Shown here piece by piece: positions 1 through 8,820 of a stretch of 64,000 nt of DNA. Under the pieces are notes generated by a model, which was not told the origin of the DNA, did not search any database, and saw nothing but the letters and a program-made list of their open reading frames with translations. Source of the DNA: JANXUC01 sp964619065 (GTDB lineage: Bacteria; Acidobacteriota; Terriglobia; Terriglobales; Acidobacteriaceae); assembly GCA_964619065.1 (NCBI GenBank), contig CAZUCC010000005.1, positions 1-64,000 on the forward strand. The letters are read 5' to 3'. How positions within the stretch are numbered: the first letter of the stretch is position 1; every line of letters begins with the position of its first letter. Made by a program: the position numbers and the translations under genes.

Positions 1-215
1 GCCCGGCGAAACCGTAGTCGAGGGAAAAGAAAAAGCAGATTCCTCAGGGCGGAAGACCTTTCGGAATGACAAGCTCGTAAGTTCTTCCTTAGCAATTCCA
101 GTTCAACAATTCCAGTCCAGATGAACAATTCCAGATTCATAACGAGCCACCGCGCCTCCGGCTCGGTTTTGATTTGCAACTGTCATCCTGAGCAACGCGA
201 GGGACCCCAGCACTG
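1..215. repeat. Intergenic repeat-like element, no gene
   Basis: No credible gene is seen in the first 265 bases. The stretch carries two pieces facing each other. GGAATGACA at 63-71 follows a CCTCAGGGCGGAAG stretch, and TGTCATCCTGAG at 181-192 is followed by GCGAGGGACC. The two cores are imperfect reverse complements. Elements with TGTCATCCTGAGC...GAGGGACC are, from general knowledge, a common dispersed intergenic sequence in acidobacterial genomes. A second copy was not noticed in this window, so the dispersed-repeat reading rests on recall and not on the sequence here. Confidence 0.4.
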
Positions 216-265
216 CTCACGTCACTCCACGATCCCAGGGAATTCTCCCGGTATAGCCTCTTCAC

Positions 266-1135
266 CTAGCCGTTGGCTAATTCTTTTGCCCGGTGGGCTG
301 CCTTGACGACGGCCTTGATCAAGGTTACGCGCAGCTTGCCTTCTTCGAGTTCCATGATGCCATCGATGGTACATCCGGCGGGGGTAGTGACGGCATCCTT
401 GAGCAGGGCGGGATGGTCGCCCGTATCGAGAACGACCTGGGCCGCGCCCAGTGTGGTTTGCGCCGCGAGCAGCGTAGCCACATCGCGAGGCAACCCCACC
501 TTTACGCCCGCTTCAGCAAGGGATTCCAGAATGATGTAGATGTATGCCGGCCCGCTTGCCGAGAGCGCTGTTACCGCGTCCATGTGTTTTTCATCCACCA
601 CTACCGTGCGTCCGACCAGATTGAAGATGGCGCAGGCAAGACGTCCGTGGTCTTCCTTCGCGTAGGAGCCCCTGCAAATCGCGGTCATGCCCGCGCCTTG
701 CGCACACGGAGTGTTGGGCATGGCACGGACGACAGCGTTCTTTGTGCCCAGAGCAGCCTCAATGTCCTGAGTGCGAACCGAGGCCGCCACGGAAATAAAA
801 AGCTGTTTCGGCGTGACGTGCTTGCGAATCTGCCGCATGACGTCGGCGACCACCTGCGGCTTGACGCAGACAAAAACGATGTCGGCGCCTCGAACGGCGG
901 CGGCGTTGTCTGTCCCCACGCGCACGCCGAGTTTTTCCTCCAGGGCGCGAGCCCGCTCCGGATGGGCCACGGTGGCGCGAGTAGATTCCTTGGTCAGAAG
1001 CTGCGCGCGCAGCAACGATTGCAGAAGAATACTGCCCAGCTTGCCGGCCCCCAGCACCGCCACGGTCTTATCGGAGAGCTCTTTTCCAGTCAGTTCTTTT
1101 TCAGACAGATTCTTGCGGGACGTATCGCGCTTCAC
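266..1135 (-). CDS. proC: Pyrroline-5-carboxylate reductase
   Basis: Catalyses the last step of proline synthesis, NAD(P)H-dependent reduction of 1-pyrroline-5-carboxylate, in the cytoplasm. An N-terminal Rossmann motif VAVLGAGKLG is followed by the family signatures RAMPNTP, SGPAYIY and the C-terminal DAVTTPAGCT. The frame is open to a GTG at 1219 (317 residues), but that start has no ribosome site. A GTG at 1135 lies five bases after GGAGG and gives 289 residues, closer to the usual 270 or so, so it is preferred. Even so, the protein keeps a short charged leader with a repeated KEL motif before the Rossmann fold. It stands alone, downstream of galE on the same strand. Confidence 0.93.
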   Translation of the reverse strand: MKRDTSRKNLSEKELTGKELSDKTVAVLGAGKLGSILLQSLLRAQLLTKESTRATVAHPERARALEEKLGVRVGTDNAAAVRGADIVFVCVKPQVVADVMRQIRKHVTPKQLFISVAASVRTQDIEAALGTKNAVVRAMPNTPCAQGAGMTAICRGSYAKEDHGRLACAIFNLVGRTVVVDEKHMDAVTALSASGPAYIYIILESLAEAGVKVGLPRDVATLLAAQTTLGAAQVVLDTGDHPALLKDAVTTPAGCTIDGIMELEEGKLRVTLIKAVVKAAHRAKELANG

Positions 1136-1269
1136 CCAAGCCTCCGGGGACTCGTAAAGACTAGGCCTCCGCGGCTCTGGCTGAGTTGAATCGTTCTTCA
1201 GATCGAGAGGAGGCCTCACTTTCTTATATCACGCAAGGTGGGGGTGGACGCTCGCGCCTCCATAGTTCT

Positions 1270-2271
1270 TCAGGCGGCAAACTCGGAATTTCGCAGACGC
1301 AGGCCACCCGATGATTGCATTTGCGCCCACTTCACGGCGCTGGTCACCATGTCTTCGAGCGGATGTTGAGCGGTCCATCCCAAGAGGCGTTCTGCGCGCG
1401 CTGGGTCTGCCACCAGCGCTGGAGGATCGCCCACGCGCCGTGGCTCCCAACTGATGGGAATCTCTTTTTTAGTAACCGATTCCACCGACCGAACAACTTC
1501 CTGCACCGAGTGGCCGTGGCCTGTGCCGAGATTTACAACCAACGATTCGCCGCCCGCCAGCAGATAGCGCAACGCGAGCACGTGCGCTTCCGCTAGATCG
1601 CTGACGTGGACGAAGTCGCGAATGCAGGTCCCGTCCGGTGTGGAATAGTCGTTGCCGTAGATAGAGACCGAGTCACGATGGCCCAGTGCCGTTTCAATGG
1701 CGATGGGAATCAAGTGTGTTTCCGGTGTATGCAGTTCGCCGATCTCGCCGCCCTCTTCCGTTCCCGCCGCATTGAAGTAGCGCAGGCTCGCATAGCGCAG
1801 GCCGTAGGCGTTGTCATAGCTCTCCAGAGCATGCTCGAAGAAGAGTTTGGAAACGCCGTAAGGGTTGACAGGCTGGCGAGGCGCGTCTTCGGTGATGGGC
1901 AAAACAGCAGGGATACCGTAGACAGCGCAGCTGGAGGAGAAGATGAACTTCTTCACACCGCAAGAAAGGCAGGTGTTGAGCAGGGTTAGCCCCGATTCCA
2001 CGTTATTCCGAAAATATTTGCGCGGGTCCGTCACAGATTCGCCGACGTAGGCGTGGGCGGCGAAGTGCAAAACAGCGTCCACCCGGTAGATGGCACGCGC
2101 CATGCGGCCAATGTCGGCAATTTCACCCTGGATAAACTCAAAGCCCTTGGCGAGCTTGAGGTGTCCAGTAGAGAGATTGTCGTAGATCAGAACGTCGAAT
2201 CCATTGCGGCGCAAGGCGTGCGCCACGTGACTACCGATATAGCCTGCTCCGCCGACCACAAGAATATGCAT
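1270..2271 (-). CDS. galE: UDP-glucose 4-epimerase
   Basis: Interconverts UDP-glucose and UDP-galactose (or the N-acetyl forms) with bound NAD, supplying galactose units to surface glycans. The 333 residues match the family length. The extended-SDR NAD motif GGAGYIGSH is at residues 7-15. The catalytic triad is visible as Ser112-114, Tyr138 and Lys142 (YGVSK). The C-terminal part has the WEPRRVGDPPALVAD substrate-binding signature of GalE. The ATG start is directly at the Rossmann strand. It is the only sugar-nucleotide gene in this half of the window and lies 35 kb from the polysaccharide locus, so a general rather than locus-specific role is likely. Confidence 0.93.
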   Translation of the reverse strand: MHILVVGGAGYIGSHVAHALRRNGFDVLIYDNLSTGHLKLAKGFEFIQGEIADIGRMARAIYRVDAVLHFAAHAYVGESVTDPRKYFRNNVESGLTLLNTCLSCGVKKFIFSSSCAVYGIPAVLPITEDAPRQPVNPYGVSKLFFEHALESYDNAYGLRYASLRYFNAAGTEEGGEIGELHTPETHLIPIAIETALGHRDSVSIYGNDYSTPDGTCIRDFVHVSDLAEAHVLALRYLLAGGESLVVNLGTGHGHSVQEVVRSVESVTKKEIPISWEPRRVGDPPALVADPARAERLLGWTAQHPLEDMVTSAVKWAQMQSSGGLRLRNSEFAA

Positions 2272-2435
2272 GCAAATCCTCGCGTCGGCTCGGGAACGGA
2301 GAGGAAAACTAGAGGTAGATTAGCACGCGCAGGAGGCAAGGATTCCCCCAAAGCCAGGTATTTATGGAGAGCAGTTCCGAAAAGGGAGAGAATCTCCGCG
2401 CTGGCAAGGCGTGCGGGACAGATTCTCTCACTCGA

Positions 2436-5400
2436 CTAGTTCACCTTTAGCGACATTGGAGCGCTATGCGTGATTCCTCCGGAAACGACATTGACGTTGA
2501 AGGTATAAGTGCCGGGAGTCGTGCCTGGTTGTGGCTGGGGACTGCTACCACCGCCTCCGCAAGCCGCCAACGAGGCCAGCAGCGCCATGAGCAGTAGCGC
2601 ACTACTCAGGATGGCCCAACCACGTTTCCGCCGCTTTTGCGCACTCATCGCCACGATACCCATCGCTGGCAGCGACAGCCAGAAGGCGAACAGCGGCCCG
2701 CTGGGCTTAAACGGTCCCGACGGCCGCAGTGAAGCCACCGCAGCAGTCGTATGGATACTCAAAGTGACAGTCGTCGCCGCGCTTCCCGCTGTGATAGTTG
2801 TCGGATTGAAGCTGCACGAGCTCAGGTTCGGAAACCCCGTTGTTGGGCAAGGGTACGTGACGGTATTGGCAAACGTCGCTTGGCCGTCTGGACCAATGGC
2901 GATCGAACAGGTTGACGTACCACCAGCCGTGACGGGTGTGCACGTTGTGGTGGTCGCGGGTACATGGAAGTCAGCATTCGCTGTGAAGCTGACGGGCTTG
3001 CTGTGCGTCGTTGCTGCTCCATCTGTTCCGACGCCCTGAATATTGAAGTTAAATGTCCCCACAGTCGTATTGGCAGCAGTCACGGTAAAGGCGGCCCCGC
3101 CCGCGGTTGGCGTCGTCGGCGTCGTGGTCACGGTGCAAGTTGCCGGAGGACTCGTCGTGCCAGCCACACAGCTCAGATTCACTGGGCTGGCATAGCTGTT
3201 TACGGCGGTTAAGGTGCCGTTGAACGTCGCCTGCCCCAGAACAGTCTTCGTTTGGGGCGAGTTGCTAATGGCGAGCGTGTAGTCCGGATTTGCAGTTACG
3301 ATTACACTCAACGACTTGGTTTTCGGGGCAGGCGCGGGGTGCGCCGTGGCATCCGCCGAAATGATCAAGCCAAAAGGAAGAGCCGGGGCGAGAGCAGTAA
3401 CCGTTAGCGTGGTGGAGGTTGACGTGGTCCCCGCAGTTACAACGACAGGGTTGGGCGAGAAGCTGCACGAGACGCTCGGAGCGGCGTTCGTGCAGGTAAA
3501 AGCTATGCTGTCCGAGAAATTGTTCGAAGTCGTGATGGGGACCGTAACCTGCATCGAATTCGGAACATTGACAGTGATGGCTGGAGGATTGAGTGTGCCC
3601 AGCGCGAAGTCCACTATGTGCAGCGTGGCCGTGGCATCGTGAATTTGCGGTACGGAATCGGTGCCAGCGGCGTGAATGTTAAACGCAAAATCGCCGGTCA
3701 CCGGATTGGCGGCATTCACAGTAAACGCAGCGCCACCCGTTGTCGGAGTGACCGGAGTTGTCGCTGCGGCGCACGTGACGGGCTTGGTGCCCGTGCAAGT
3801 CAAATTGACCGGGCTGGCATATCCATTTTGCGCTGTGAGCGTACCGCTAAGGGCGGACGTCTGCCCGGGATAGGCGGTCTGAGTAAATGTGGCAGGTGTG
3901 ACACTGAAGTCTGGTGTGACGACGAGCGCAAATTCCCAAATGCCGCGTCCGTAAGTAGATGCGCGCAGTATCTTGGTGCCGGGTTTGCTGAACATGCGCA
4001 GCCGGGTGACCGGAGCGTCCGGTATGTAACCGGTCACGCCGGGTGCTGGCGCGGGGCCGACCTCGGTCCAGATAGGGGAGGTAGTTGGGCTGCTGAAGAC
4101 TCCTACATCCGTGCCAGCATAGAGAATGTGGGCCACAGGGTCGACCACCAGAGAATTTACAGGAGCATTCGGCAGGGCTCCACTAAGAAGAGCTGTCCAG
4201 TTCGCGCCACCGTCCGTTGTTTGCAGCACGTGGGAAGAGTTGAAGCCCTGCAATGCAACATAAGCGCTGTTTCCCGTGGGGTCGGATGAGTCTATGGCGA
4301 TATCGCCAATGGTGTAGAACTGGTTGGCAAGGGAGGGAGTGACCTTCGTCCAGGTAGCGCCAGAATCCTTTGTAACCCAAACGTCGCCACCTTGAGGTGT
4401 GATCGCCAGTGGTCCCGTGCCGTCCAGTCCGGCGTAGATTACTTTGGAGAACCCATTGCTGTCCTTGGCTCCGCCAGCGGCCAATGCGTGCACGAAATCG
4501 GAGCTGTTAGAACAGAGACTGCTTCCCCCAAAGAAATCGGGACTGATGGCGGTGAAGCCTGAGGCTGTGGAACCGCGCCAGATTCGGCAAGTGCCAATCA
4601 GCAGTGCTGTTTGGGTGGAAGTGTTTTGGGGATCGAGGATATAGGGGGTGTAGAACGATCCTGTATCGCCGCCGAGAGTAGAGTTGCTCACGATCGTCGA
4701 GAAATCGTTCTCCAGGCACGCAGACCCTTTATTACAGAGTTGAATGCTGACGTTGGTATTTGCGGTGTACCAATTGTTGGGGAGAACGGGGTCGATTTGG
4801 TTGTAGCCGCCGTCGCCCCCGAGGACGCTGTGCCAGTTCGTGTTCGTCAGGGAAGTGGACGGCGAGCCGTTGTCTTGAGTACCACCCAACAAAAAGGCCG
4901 GATTAGCAGGATCTTGCGAGAACGAAACGAACTCGGTCATCGAGCCGAGGGAACCATTCAAGTCGTCGAATAAAGTGGTGCAGCTTCCGCTGTTCGTCAA
5001 TGCGAAACCGTCGAGCGTCCGGTTAATGCCTCCGTCATGGGCGAAATACATGACTGCCTGGCCGCCCGGTGTGACTATGGCATCCAAACCATGCTGGTCG
5101 GGATGGACGGTGGCGTGCCCCACGCCAAAGCAACCATAGACATGGGTAAGGTTCATCATTTTGTTGGGAGCCGCGCCGCTGCAGGTCGGGGAAGCAGTCG
5201 TAATCGTGCATTTGTACACGTTGCGCGCCCCGGCATACAGGTCGGTGCTGGTGGTGCCGTTGGGTAGGGCAGCCAATTCCAGATCGTAAGCGCCTTGGAC
5301 CGTTCCGCAGCCAGCAGTGTCGCCGCAGATGGTAACGCCAGTATCGGTGATGCGAGTCCAGGCACCGCCGCCGTTGATGCTTTTCCAAATGCCCTGGTCG

Positions 5401-6608
5401 CCATCATTGGGGTCCGTGTACCAAACGTACATTTCGTTGCGGCCCGGAACTACCGCAATCTCGCCGCGATAAATCGGGCAGGTGATTGGGTTCACCAATG
5501 TCGCGGGGCAGGTGGTGGCGCCGTTCAGTCCCACTCCCGTTGTTGCAGGCTGGCTCGGTAAGCGGGTCCAGTTCATGCCATCCGTGGAAGAGTAGAACCC
5601 GTGGTAGCGGAATGCGGCATAAAACTTAGCCGCTGCCGGATTATAAATAACCGACGTTACTGAATTTGAGAGCGGATTAATTGAGGTCGAACCATCTTTG
5701 ACAGAGCTCTCGTAGGTCCAAGTTTGGCCGGCGTTGGTTGAAACATACACTCCGCGATTGTCGACCGTTCGCGCGCCCTCCAGAATGCCGGGAGCCGAGG
5801 TTGCGGTGGCAGCCACAACTATATTTGGATTCGCAGTGTTGAAGGCAATCTTGCTGAAGGCCATGCCGTGGAATGGACGACCGAGAGTATCTTGCGTAAT
5901 TAACGTCCAGTTCGCGCCAGCATCGATGGAACGCAAAATCCCAAGACCGTAGTAGGAGTCGGCCGAGCTGTTGGCTTCGCCTGTGCCGACGAGAATCGTG
6001 TTACTCAGACCGCTGGTTGCGTTGCCCGGTTGAACTGCAATCGCGCCCACCGCGAGAGTCGGCTGGTTGTCGATCATAGGTGTCCAGGCGACGCTGCTGG
6101 CGTTAATGTTGGCGCCGTTTCTGGTGCGCCAAAGGCCACCGTAGGCGCCGCCCAGATAGACCGTATTTCCCGTCGGATCCGCTGGGTCAATCAGAACCGA
6201 AGTGGCCCGTCCGGAAACAAAGCCATAGTCCTGGCCGGTACCGGGATCGGAGACGAGCGGCGCGGGGCCCAGAGGACTCCAACTCGTGCCTACTGCGGCA
6301 AGGCTCGCGGAATTGGCGCTGGAGGCGCCAGCGGCCGTTCCCTGGCGTGCGGCGGCCATACGTGCTACGCGCATCAGGATCTTCTGCTGGTAGGCCTGCC
6401 AGCGCATTTCAGCGGCTGTCTTTCCCTTGGGGGCGACGCGCCCCCGCATAAACCATTGGTCGCGAGCTGCTGGGTTATCTTGGTCCGCTTCTTGTTCACT
6501 GACGCCGGACGGCGTCAAGCGCGCGCCTTGGGCAAAAAGAAGCGAAGAAGTCAGGCTGAACAGCAGGCAATAAAAAAGCCACAGACGTGCAGCGCGGCAC
6601 CCAGGCAT
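2436..6608 (-). CDS. Secreted BNR/sortilin-like propeller with Ig-like repeats and C-terminal membrane hairpin
   Basis: A 1390-residue exported protein of unknown function. Residues 1-26 form a signal peptide. Roughly residues 110-890 carry many Asp-box/BNR motifs such as DAGANWT, NAGQTWT, KDSGATWT and DGGANWT, typical of sialidase/sortilin-type beta-propellers. No sialidase arginine triad is evident, so enzymatic activity is not claimed. Four Ig-like repeats of about 105 residues begin near 898, 999, 1109 and 1212. The end is odd: a hydrophobic stretch (about 1307-1323), KRRKR at 1325-1329, a second hydrophobic stretch ending in LAAC at 1350, a Gly/Ser/Pro linker, and a 25-residue tail resembling the last strands of the preceding repeats. 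It probably acts at the cell surface in binding or adhesion. Transcribed alone. Confidence 0.8.
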   Translation of the reverse strand: MPGCRAARLWLFYCLLFSLTSSLLFAQGARLTPSGVSEQEADQDNPAARDQWFMRGRVAPKGKTAAEMRWQAYQQKILMRVARMAAARQGTAAGASSANSASLAAVGTSWSPLGPAPLVSDPGTGQDYGFVSGRATSVLIDPADPTGNTVYLGGAYGGLWRTRNGANINASSVAWTPMIDNQPTLAVGAIAVQPGNATSGLSNTILVGTGEANSSADSYYGLGILRSIDAGANWTLITQDTLGRPFHGMAFSKIAFNTANPNIVVAATATSAPGILEGARTVDNRGVYVSTNAGQTWTYESSVKDGSTSINPLSNSVTSVIYNPAAAKFYAAFRYHGFYSSTDGMNWTRLPSQPATTGVGLNGATTCPATLVNPITCPIYRGEIAVVPGRNEMYVWYTDPNDGDQGIWKSINGGGAWTRITDTGVTICGDTAGCGTVQGAYDLELAALPNGTTSTDLYAGARNVYKCTITTASPTCSGAAPNKMMNLTHVYGCFGVGHATVHPDQHGLDAIVTPGGQAVMYFAHDGGINRTLDGFALTNSGSCTTLFDDLNGSLGSMTEFVSFSQDPANPAFLLGGTQDNGSPSTSLTNTNWHSVLGGDGGYNQIDPVLPNNWYTANTNVSIQLCNKGSACLENDFSTIVSNSTLGGDTGSFYTPYILDPQNTSTQTALLIGTCRIWRGSTASGFTAISPDFFGGSSLCSNSSDFVHALAAGGAKDSNGFSKVIYAGLDGTGPLAITPQGGDVWVTKDSGATWTKVTPSLANQFYTIGDIAIDSSDPTGNSAYVALQGFNSSHVLQTTDGGANWTALLSGALPNAPVNSLVVDPVAHILYAGTDVGVFSSPTTSPIWTEVGPAPAPGVTGYIPDAPVTRLRMFSKPGTKILRASTYGRGIWEFALVVTPDFSVTPATFTQTAYPGQTSALSGTLTAQNGYASPVNLTCTGTKPVTCAAATTPVTPTTGGAAFTVNAANPVTGDFAFNIHAAGTDSVPQIHDATATLHIVDFALGTLNPPAITVNVPNSMQVTVPITTSNNFSDSIAFTCTNAAPSVSCSFSPNPVVVTAGTTSTSTTLTVTALAPALPFGLIISADATAHPAPAPKTKSLSVIVTANPDYTLAISNSPQTKTVLGQATFNGTLTAVNSYASPVNLSCVAGTTSPPATCTVTTTPTTPTAGGAAFTVTAANTTVGTFNFNIQGVGTDGAATTHSKPVSFTANADFHVPATTTTCTPVTAGGTSTCSIAIGPDGQATFANTVTYPCPTTGFPNLSSCSFNPTTITAGSAATTVTLSIHTTAAVASLRPSGPFKPSGPLFAFWLSLPAMGIVAMSAQKRRKRGWAILSSALLLMALLASLAACGGGGSSPQPQPGTTPGTYTFNVNVVSGGITHSAPMSLKVN

Positions 6609-6750
6609 ACTTCAACCTCGAAAAATGGAATGAGCTGGGGAGACCTAACCTCAGTATGGTGGGAGCATTTCCTTGTGTCAATTCACATTGCAGCACTGCC
6701 GAATATCCGGCGGACATGTCTGATCGGTCATGCCCCTGCCATTTTGGTTT

Positions 6751-7971
6751 CTACTCGTACCGCAGGGCCTCAATCGGATCAAGTTGGGAAGCCTTCCGGG
6801 CCGGGTAATAGCCGAAGAAAACGCCCACAGCCATCGAAAATACGACAGCGGCCAGAATGGCTTGCGTGGAAACCGACACTTGCCACTGCAGAGTCTGGTT
6901 GATGATGTACGACGTGGCGATGCCGGCGAAAATTCCGATGAAGCCGCCCATCAGACTGAGCACGATGGCTTCCGTCAGGAATTGCATCCGCACGTCGCCT
7001 TCGGTGGCGCCGATGGCCATGCGAATGCCGATCTCGCGGGTCCGTTCCGTTACGGAAACAAGCATGATATTCATGATGCCAATGCCGCCGACCGCCAGCG
7101 ACACGCTGGCGATGGAAAGCAGCAGCGTAGTAAACAGTTGCGACTGCTGGTCGGCGAGGTCGGCGACATCCGCCATATTGCGCACAAAGAAATCGTCATC
7201 CTGCCCCCGGCGAATTCGGTGACGGTCGCGCAGCAGGGATTCGACTTGCTTCTGGGCGGTGAAGCTGTCCTCGCGCGAAGTGGCGGACACCACGATCCAG
7301 CGCAACCAAGTTTCTCCAGTCATCTTCTTCTGCATGGTGGTGATGGGTGTGATGATGGTGTCGTCCTGATCGTCCCCTGAAGTTGCGGAACTACCCTTGG
7401 GCACGAGCACTCCCACAACCTTGAACGGCAGGTTTTTGATGCGGATGGTTTGCCCGATAGGATCGACTGCCCCGAACAAGTTCTTGCGGACGGTTTCGCC
7501 GATAACGGCGACGTTGGCGGCGGAGTCCACATCCGTCTGCGAGAAGGGCCCACCGGACTGGAACGCCCAGGTGCGGACATCGAAAAATTGCGGCTCGGTT
7601 CCGGTGATCCGCGTTGCCCAGTTGTCATTGCCGAACACGACCTGCGCGCTCGTCTGGCCACCGGGAGCGGCGCCCACTACGGCGGGACACTCCCGCAGAA
7701 TGGCGGACATGTCGTCATAAATCAGCGTCTTGGTGGCGCCCCAGCCCATGCGCATGCCGCCTTTGCTGACCGTTCCCGATCCCACAAAGAGGATGTTCGA
7801 TCCCATGGCGGCGATCTGCTTCTGTGCCTGCTCCTGTGCGCCTTGCCCCACCCCTACCATGGCAATGACCGCGCCCACGCCGATGATGATCCCCAGCATG
7901 GTAAGGATGGAACGCAGCTTATTGCGGGCAATGGCGCGAAGCGCAATGCGGATGATCTGGAGAAGGGTCAT
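6751..7971 (-). CDS. MacB/FtsX-family ABC transporter permease
   Basis: Membrane subunit of a tripartite ABC exporter. The 406 residues show one N-terminal membrane helix with the MacB-type motif MLGIIIGVGAVIAM, then a large periplasmic domain (about residues 45-270), then three C-terminal helices of the FtsX domain, with the family signature VTERTREIGIRMAIGA and a final YYPARKASQLDPIEALRYE. It lacks a fused ATPase, unlike E. coli MacB. The ATPase gene lies immediately upstream, three bases away. Substrates of such systems include antimicrobial peptides, macrolides and lipoproteins; the sequence does not say which. It is the last gene of the adaptor-ATPase-permease operon. Confidence 0.9.
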   Translation of the reverse strand: MTLLQIIRIALRAIARNKLRSILTMLGIIIGVGAVIAMVGVGQGAQEQAQKQIAAMGSNILFVGSGTVSKGGMRMGWGATKTLIYDDMSAILRECPAVVGAAPGGQTSAQVVFGNDNWATRITGTEPQFFDVRTWAFQSGGPFSQTDVDSAANVAVIGETVRKNLFGAVDPIGQTIRIKNLPFKVVGVLVPKGSSATSGDDQDDTIITPITTMQKKMTGETWLRWIVVSATSREDSFTAQKQVESLLRDRHRIRRGQDDDFFVRNMADVADLADQQSQLFTTLLLSIASVSLAVGGIGIMNIMLVSVTERTREIGIRMAIGATEGDVRMQFLTEAIVLSLMGGFIGIFAGIATSYIINQTLQWQVSVSTQAILAAVVFSMAVGVFFGYYPARKASQLDPIEALRYE

Positions 7972-7974
7972 GGC

Positions 7975-8763
7975 CTAATCCTCCTTGGCCGGCATCGAGC
8001 GCAAGACTTCCGACGCGCGGGGACGGTTGGCGACGGACTCGTCACTGCGAATGTGCCCGTCCCGGAACTGGATGATTCGCTTGGCGAAGGTGGCAACATC
8101 CGGCTCATGCGTGACCAGAATTACGGTCAGTCCTTTATCTTTATATTTTTGAAAAACTTCGTTGATCTCGACGTAGGTCCGACTGTCAAGATTGCCCGTG
8201 GGCTCATCTGCGAGCAAAATTGCAGGCTTATTAACCAACCCGCGCGCAATCGCGACGCGCTGCTGCTGTCCTCCGGAAAGCTGGGAGGGGTGGTGTTCAA
8301 GGCGATTGCCCAGTCCGACAAGAGTCAGAGCGTCCACGGCACGCTGGTGGCCTTCCTGCCGGTCGATACGGGCGTAGAGTGTGGGCAATTCCACGTTTTC
8401 GAGCGCCGTCGTACGCGCCAGCAGATTAAATCCCTGGAACACAAAGCCGATCTGCTGGTTGCGAATCCTGGCCAGCTCTTTCTTGCTCAGTTCCGAGACT
8501 GCGATCCCGTTCAACAGATAGTGTCCGGAAGTGGGGCGGTCGAGACAGCCCAACAGATTCATGAACGTCGATTTGCCGCTACCGCTGGAACCCATGATGG
8601 CAACGAACTCGCCGCCCTTAATCTCAAGCGAGACGCCGCGCAGCGCATGCACCTTGGTCTCGCCGAGGTCGTAGTATTTGTGTACATCCTCGACGCGAAT
8701 GACGGTGGCGTCACGGCTCCTTATGGGTGTGGGAACCAATGCGGGCTGTGAGATTGTCGCCAT
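7975..8763 (-). CDS. ABC transporter ATP-binding protein (LolD/MacB type)
   Basis: Cytoplasmic ATPase driving the neighbouring MacB-type permease. All ABC motifs are present in order: Walker A GSSGSGKST, the signature LSGGQQQRVAIARGL, Walker B ILLADEPTGNLD and the switch histidine in VTHEPD. The frame is open to a TTG at 8814, but an ATG at 8763 follows AGGAA by five or six bases and is the better start, giving 262 residues. The protein falls in the LolD/MacB/FtsE class, with the typical DVHKYYDLGETKVHALRGVS opening. It lies between the adaptor and permease genes on the same strand with almost no spacing, so the three should be co-transcribed and form one complex. Confidence 0.92.
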   Translation of the reverse strand: MATISQPALVPTPIRSRDATVIRVEDVHKYYDLGETKVHALRGVSLEIKGGEFVAIMGSSGSGKSTFMNLLGCLDRPTSGHYLLNGIAVSELSKKELARIRNQQIGFVFQGFNLLARTTALENVELPTLYARIDRQEGHQRAVDALTLVGLGNRLEHHPSQLSGGQQQRVAIARGLVNKPAILLADEPTGNLDSRTYVEINEVFQKYKDKGLTVILVTHEPDVATFAKRIIQFRDGHIRSDESVANRPRASEVLRSMPAKED

Positions 8764-8820
8764 ATTATTTCCTGAACTCCGCGCAACTGCACGTGCCGCC
8801 GGTTGCTCACGCAACCCCGA

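Noticed and set aside
293..1189. Long open frame antisense to proC
   Set aside because: It mirrors the codon pattern of the real minus-strand gene, has no family motif and no ribosome site.
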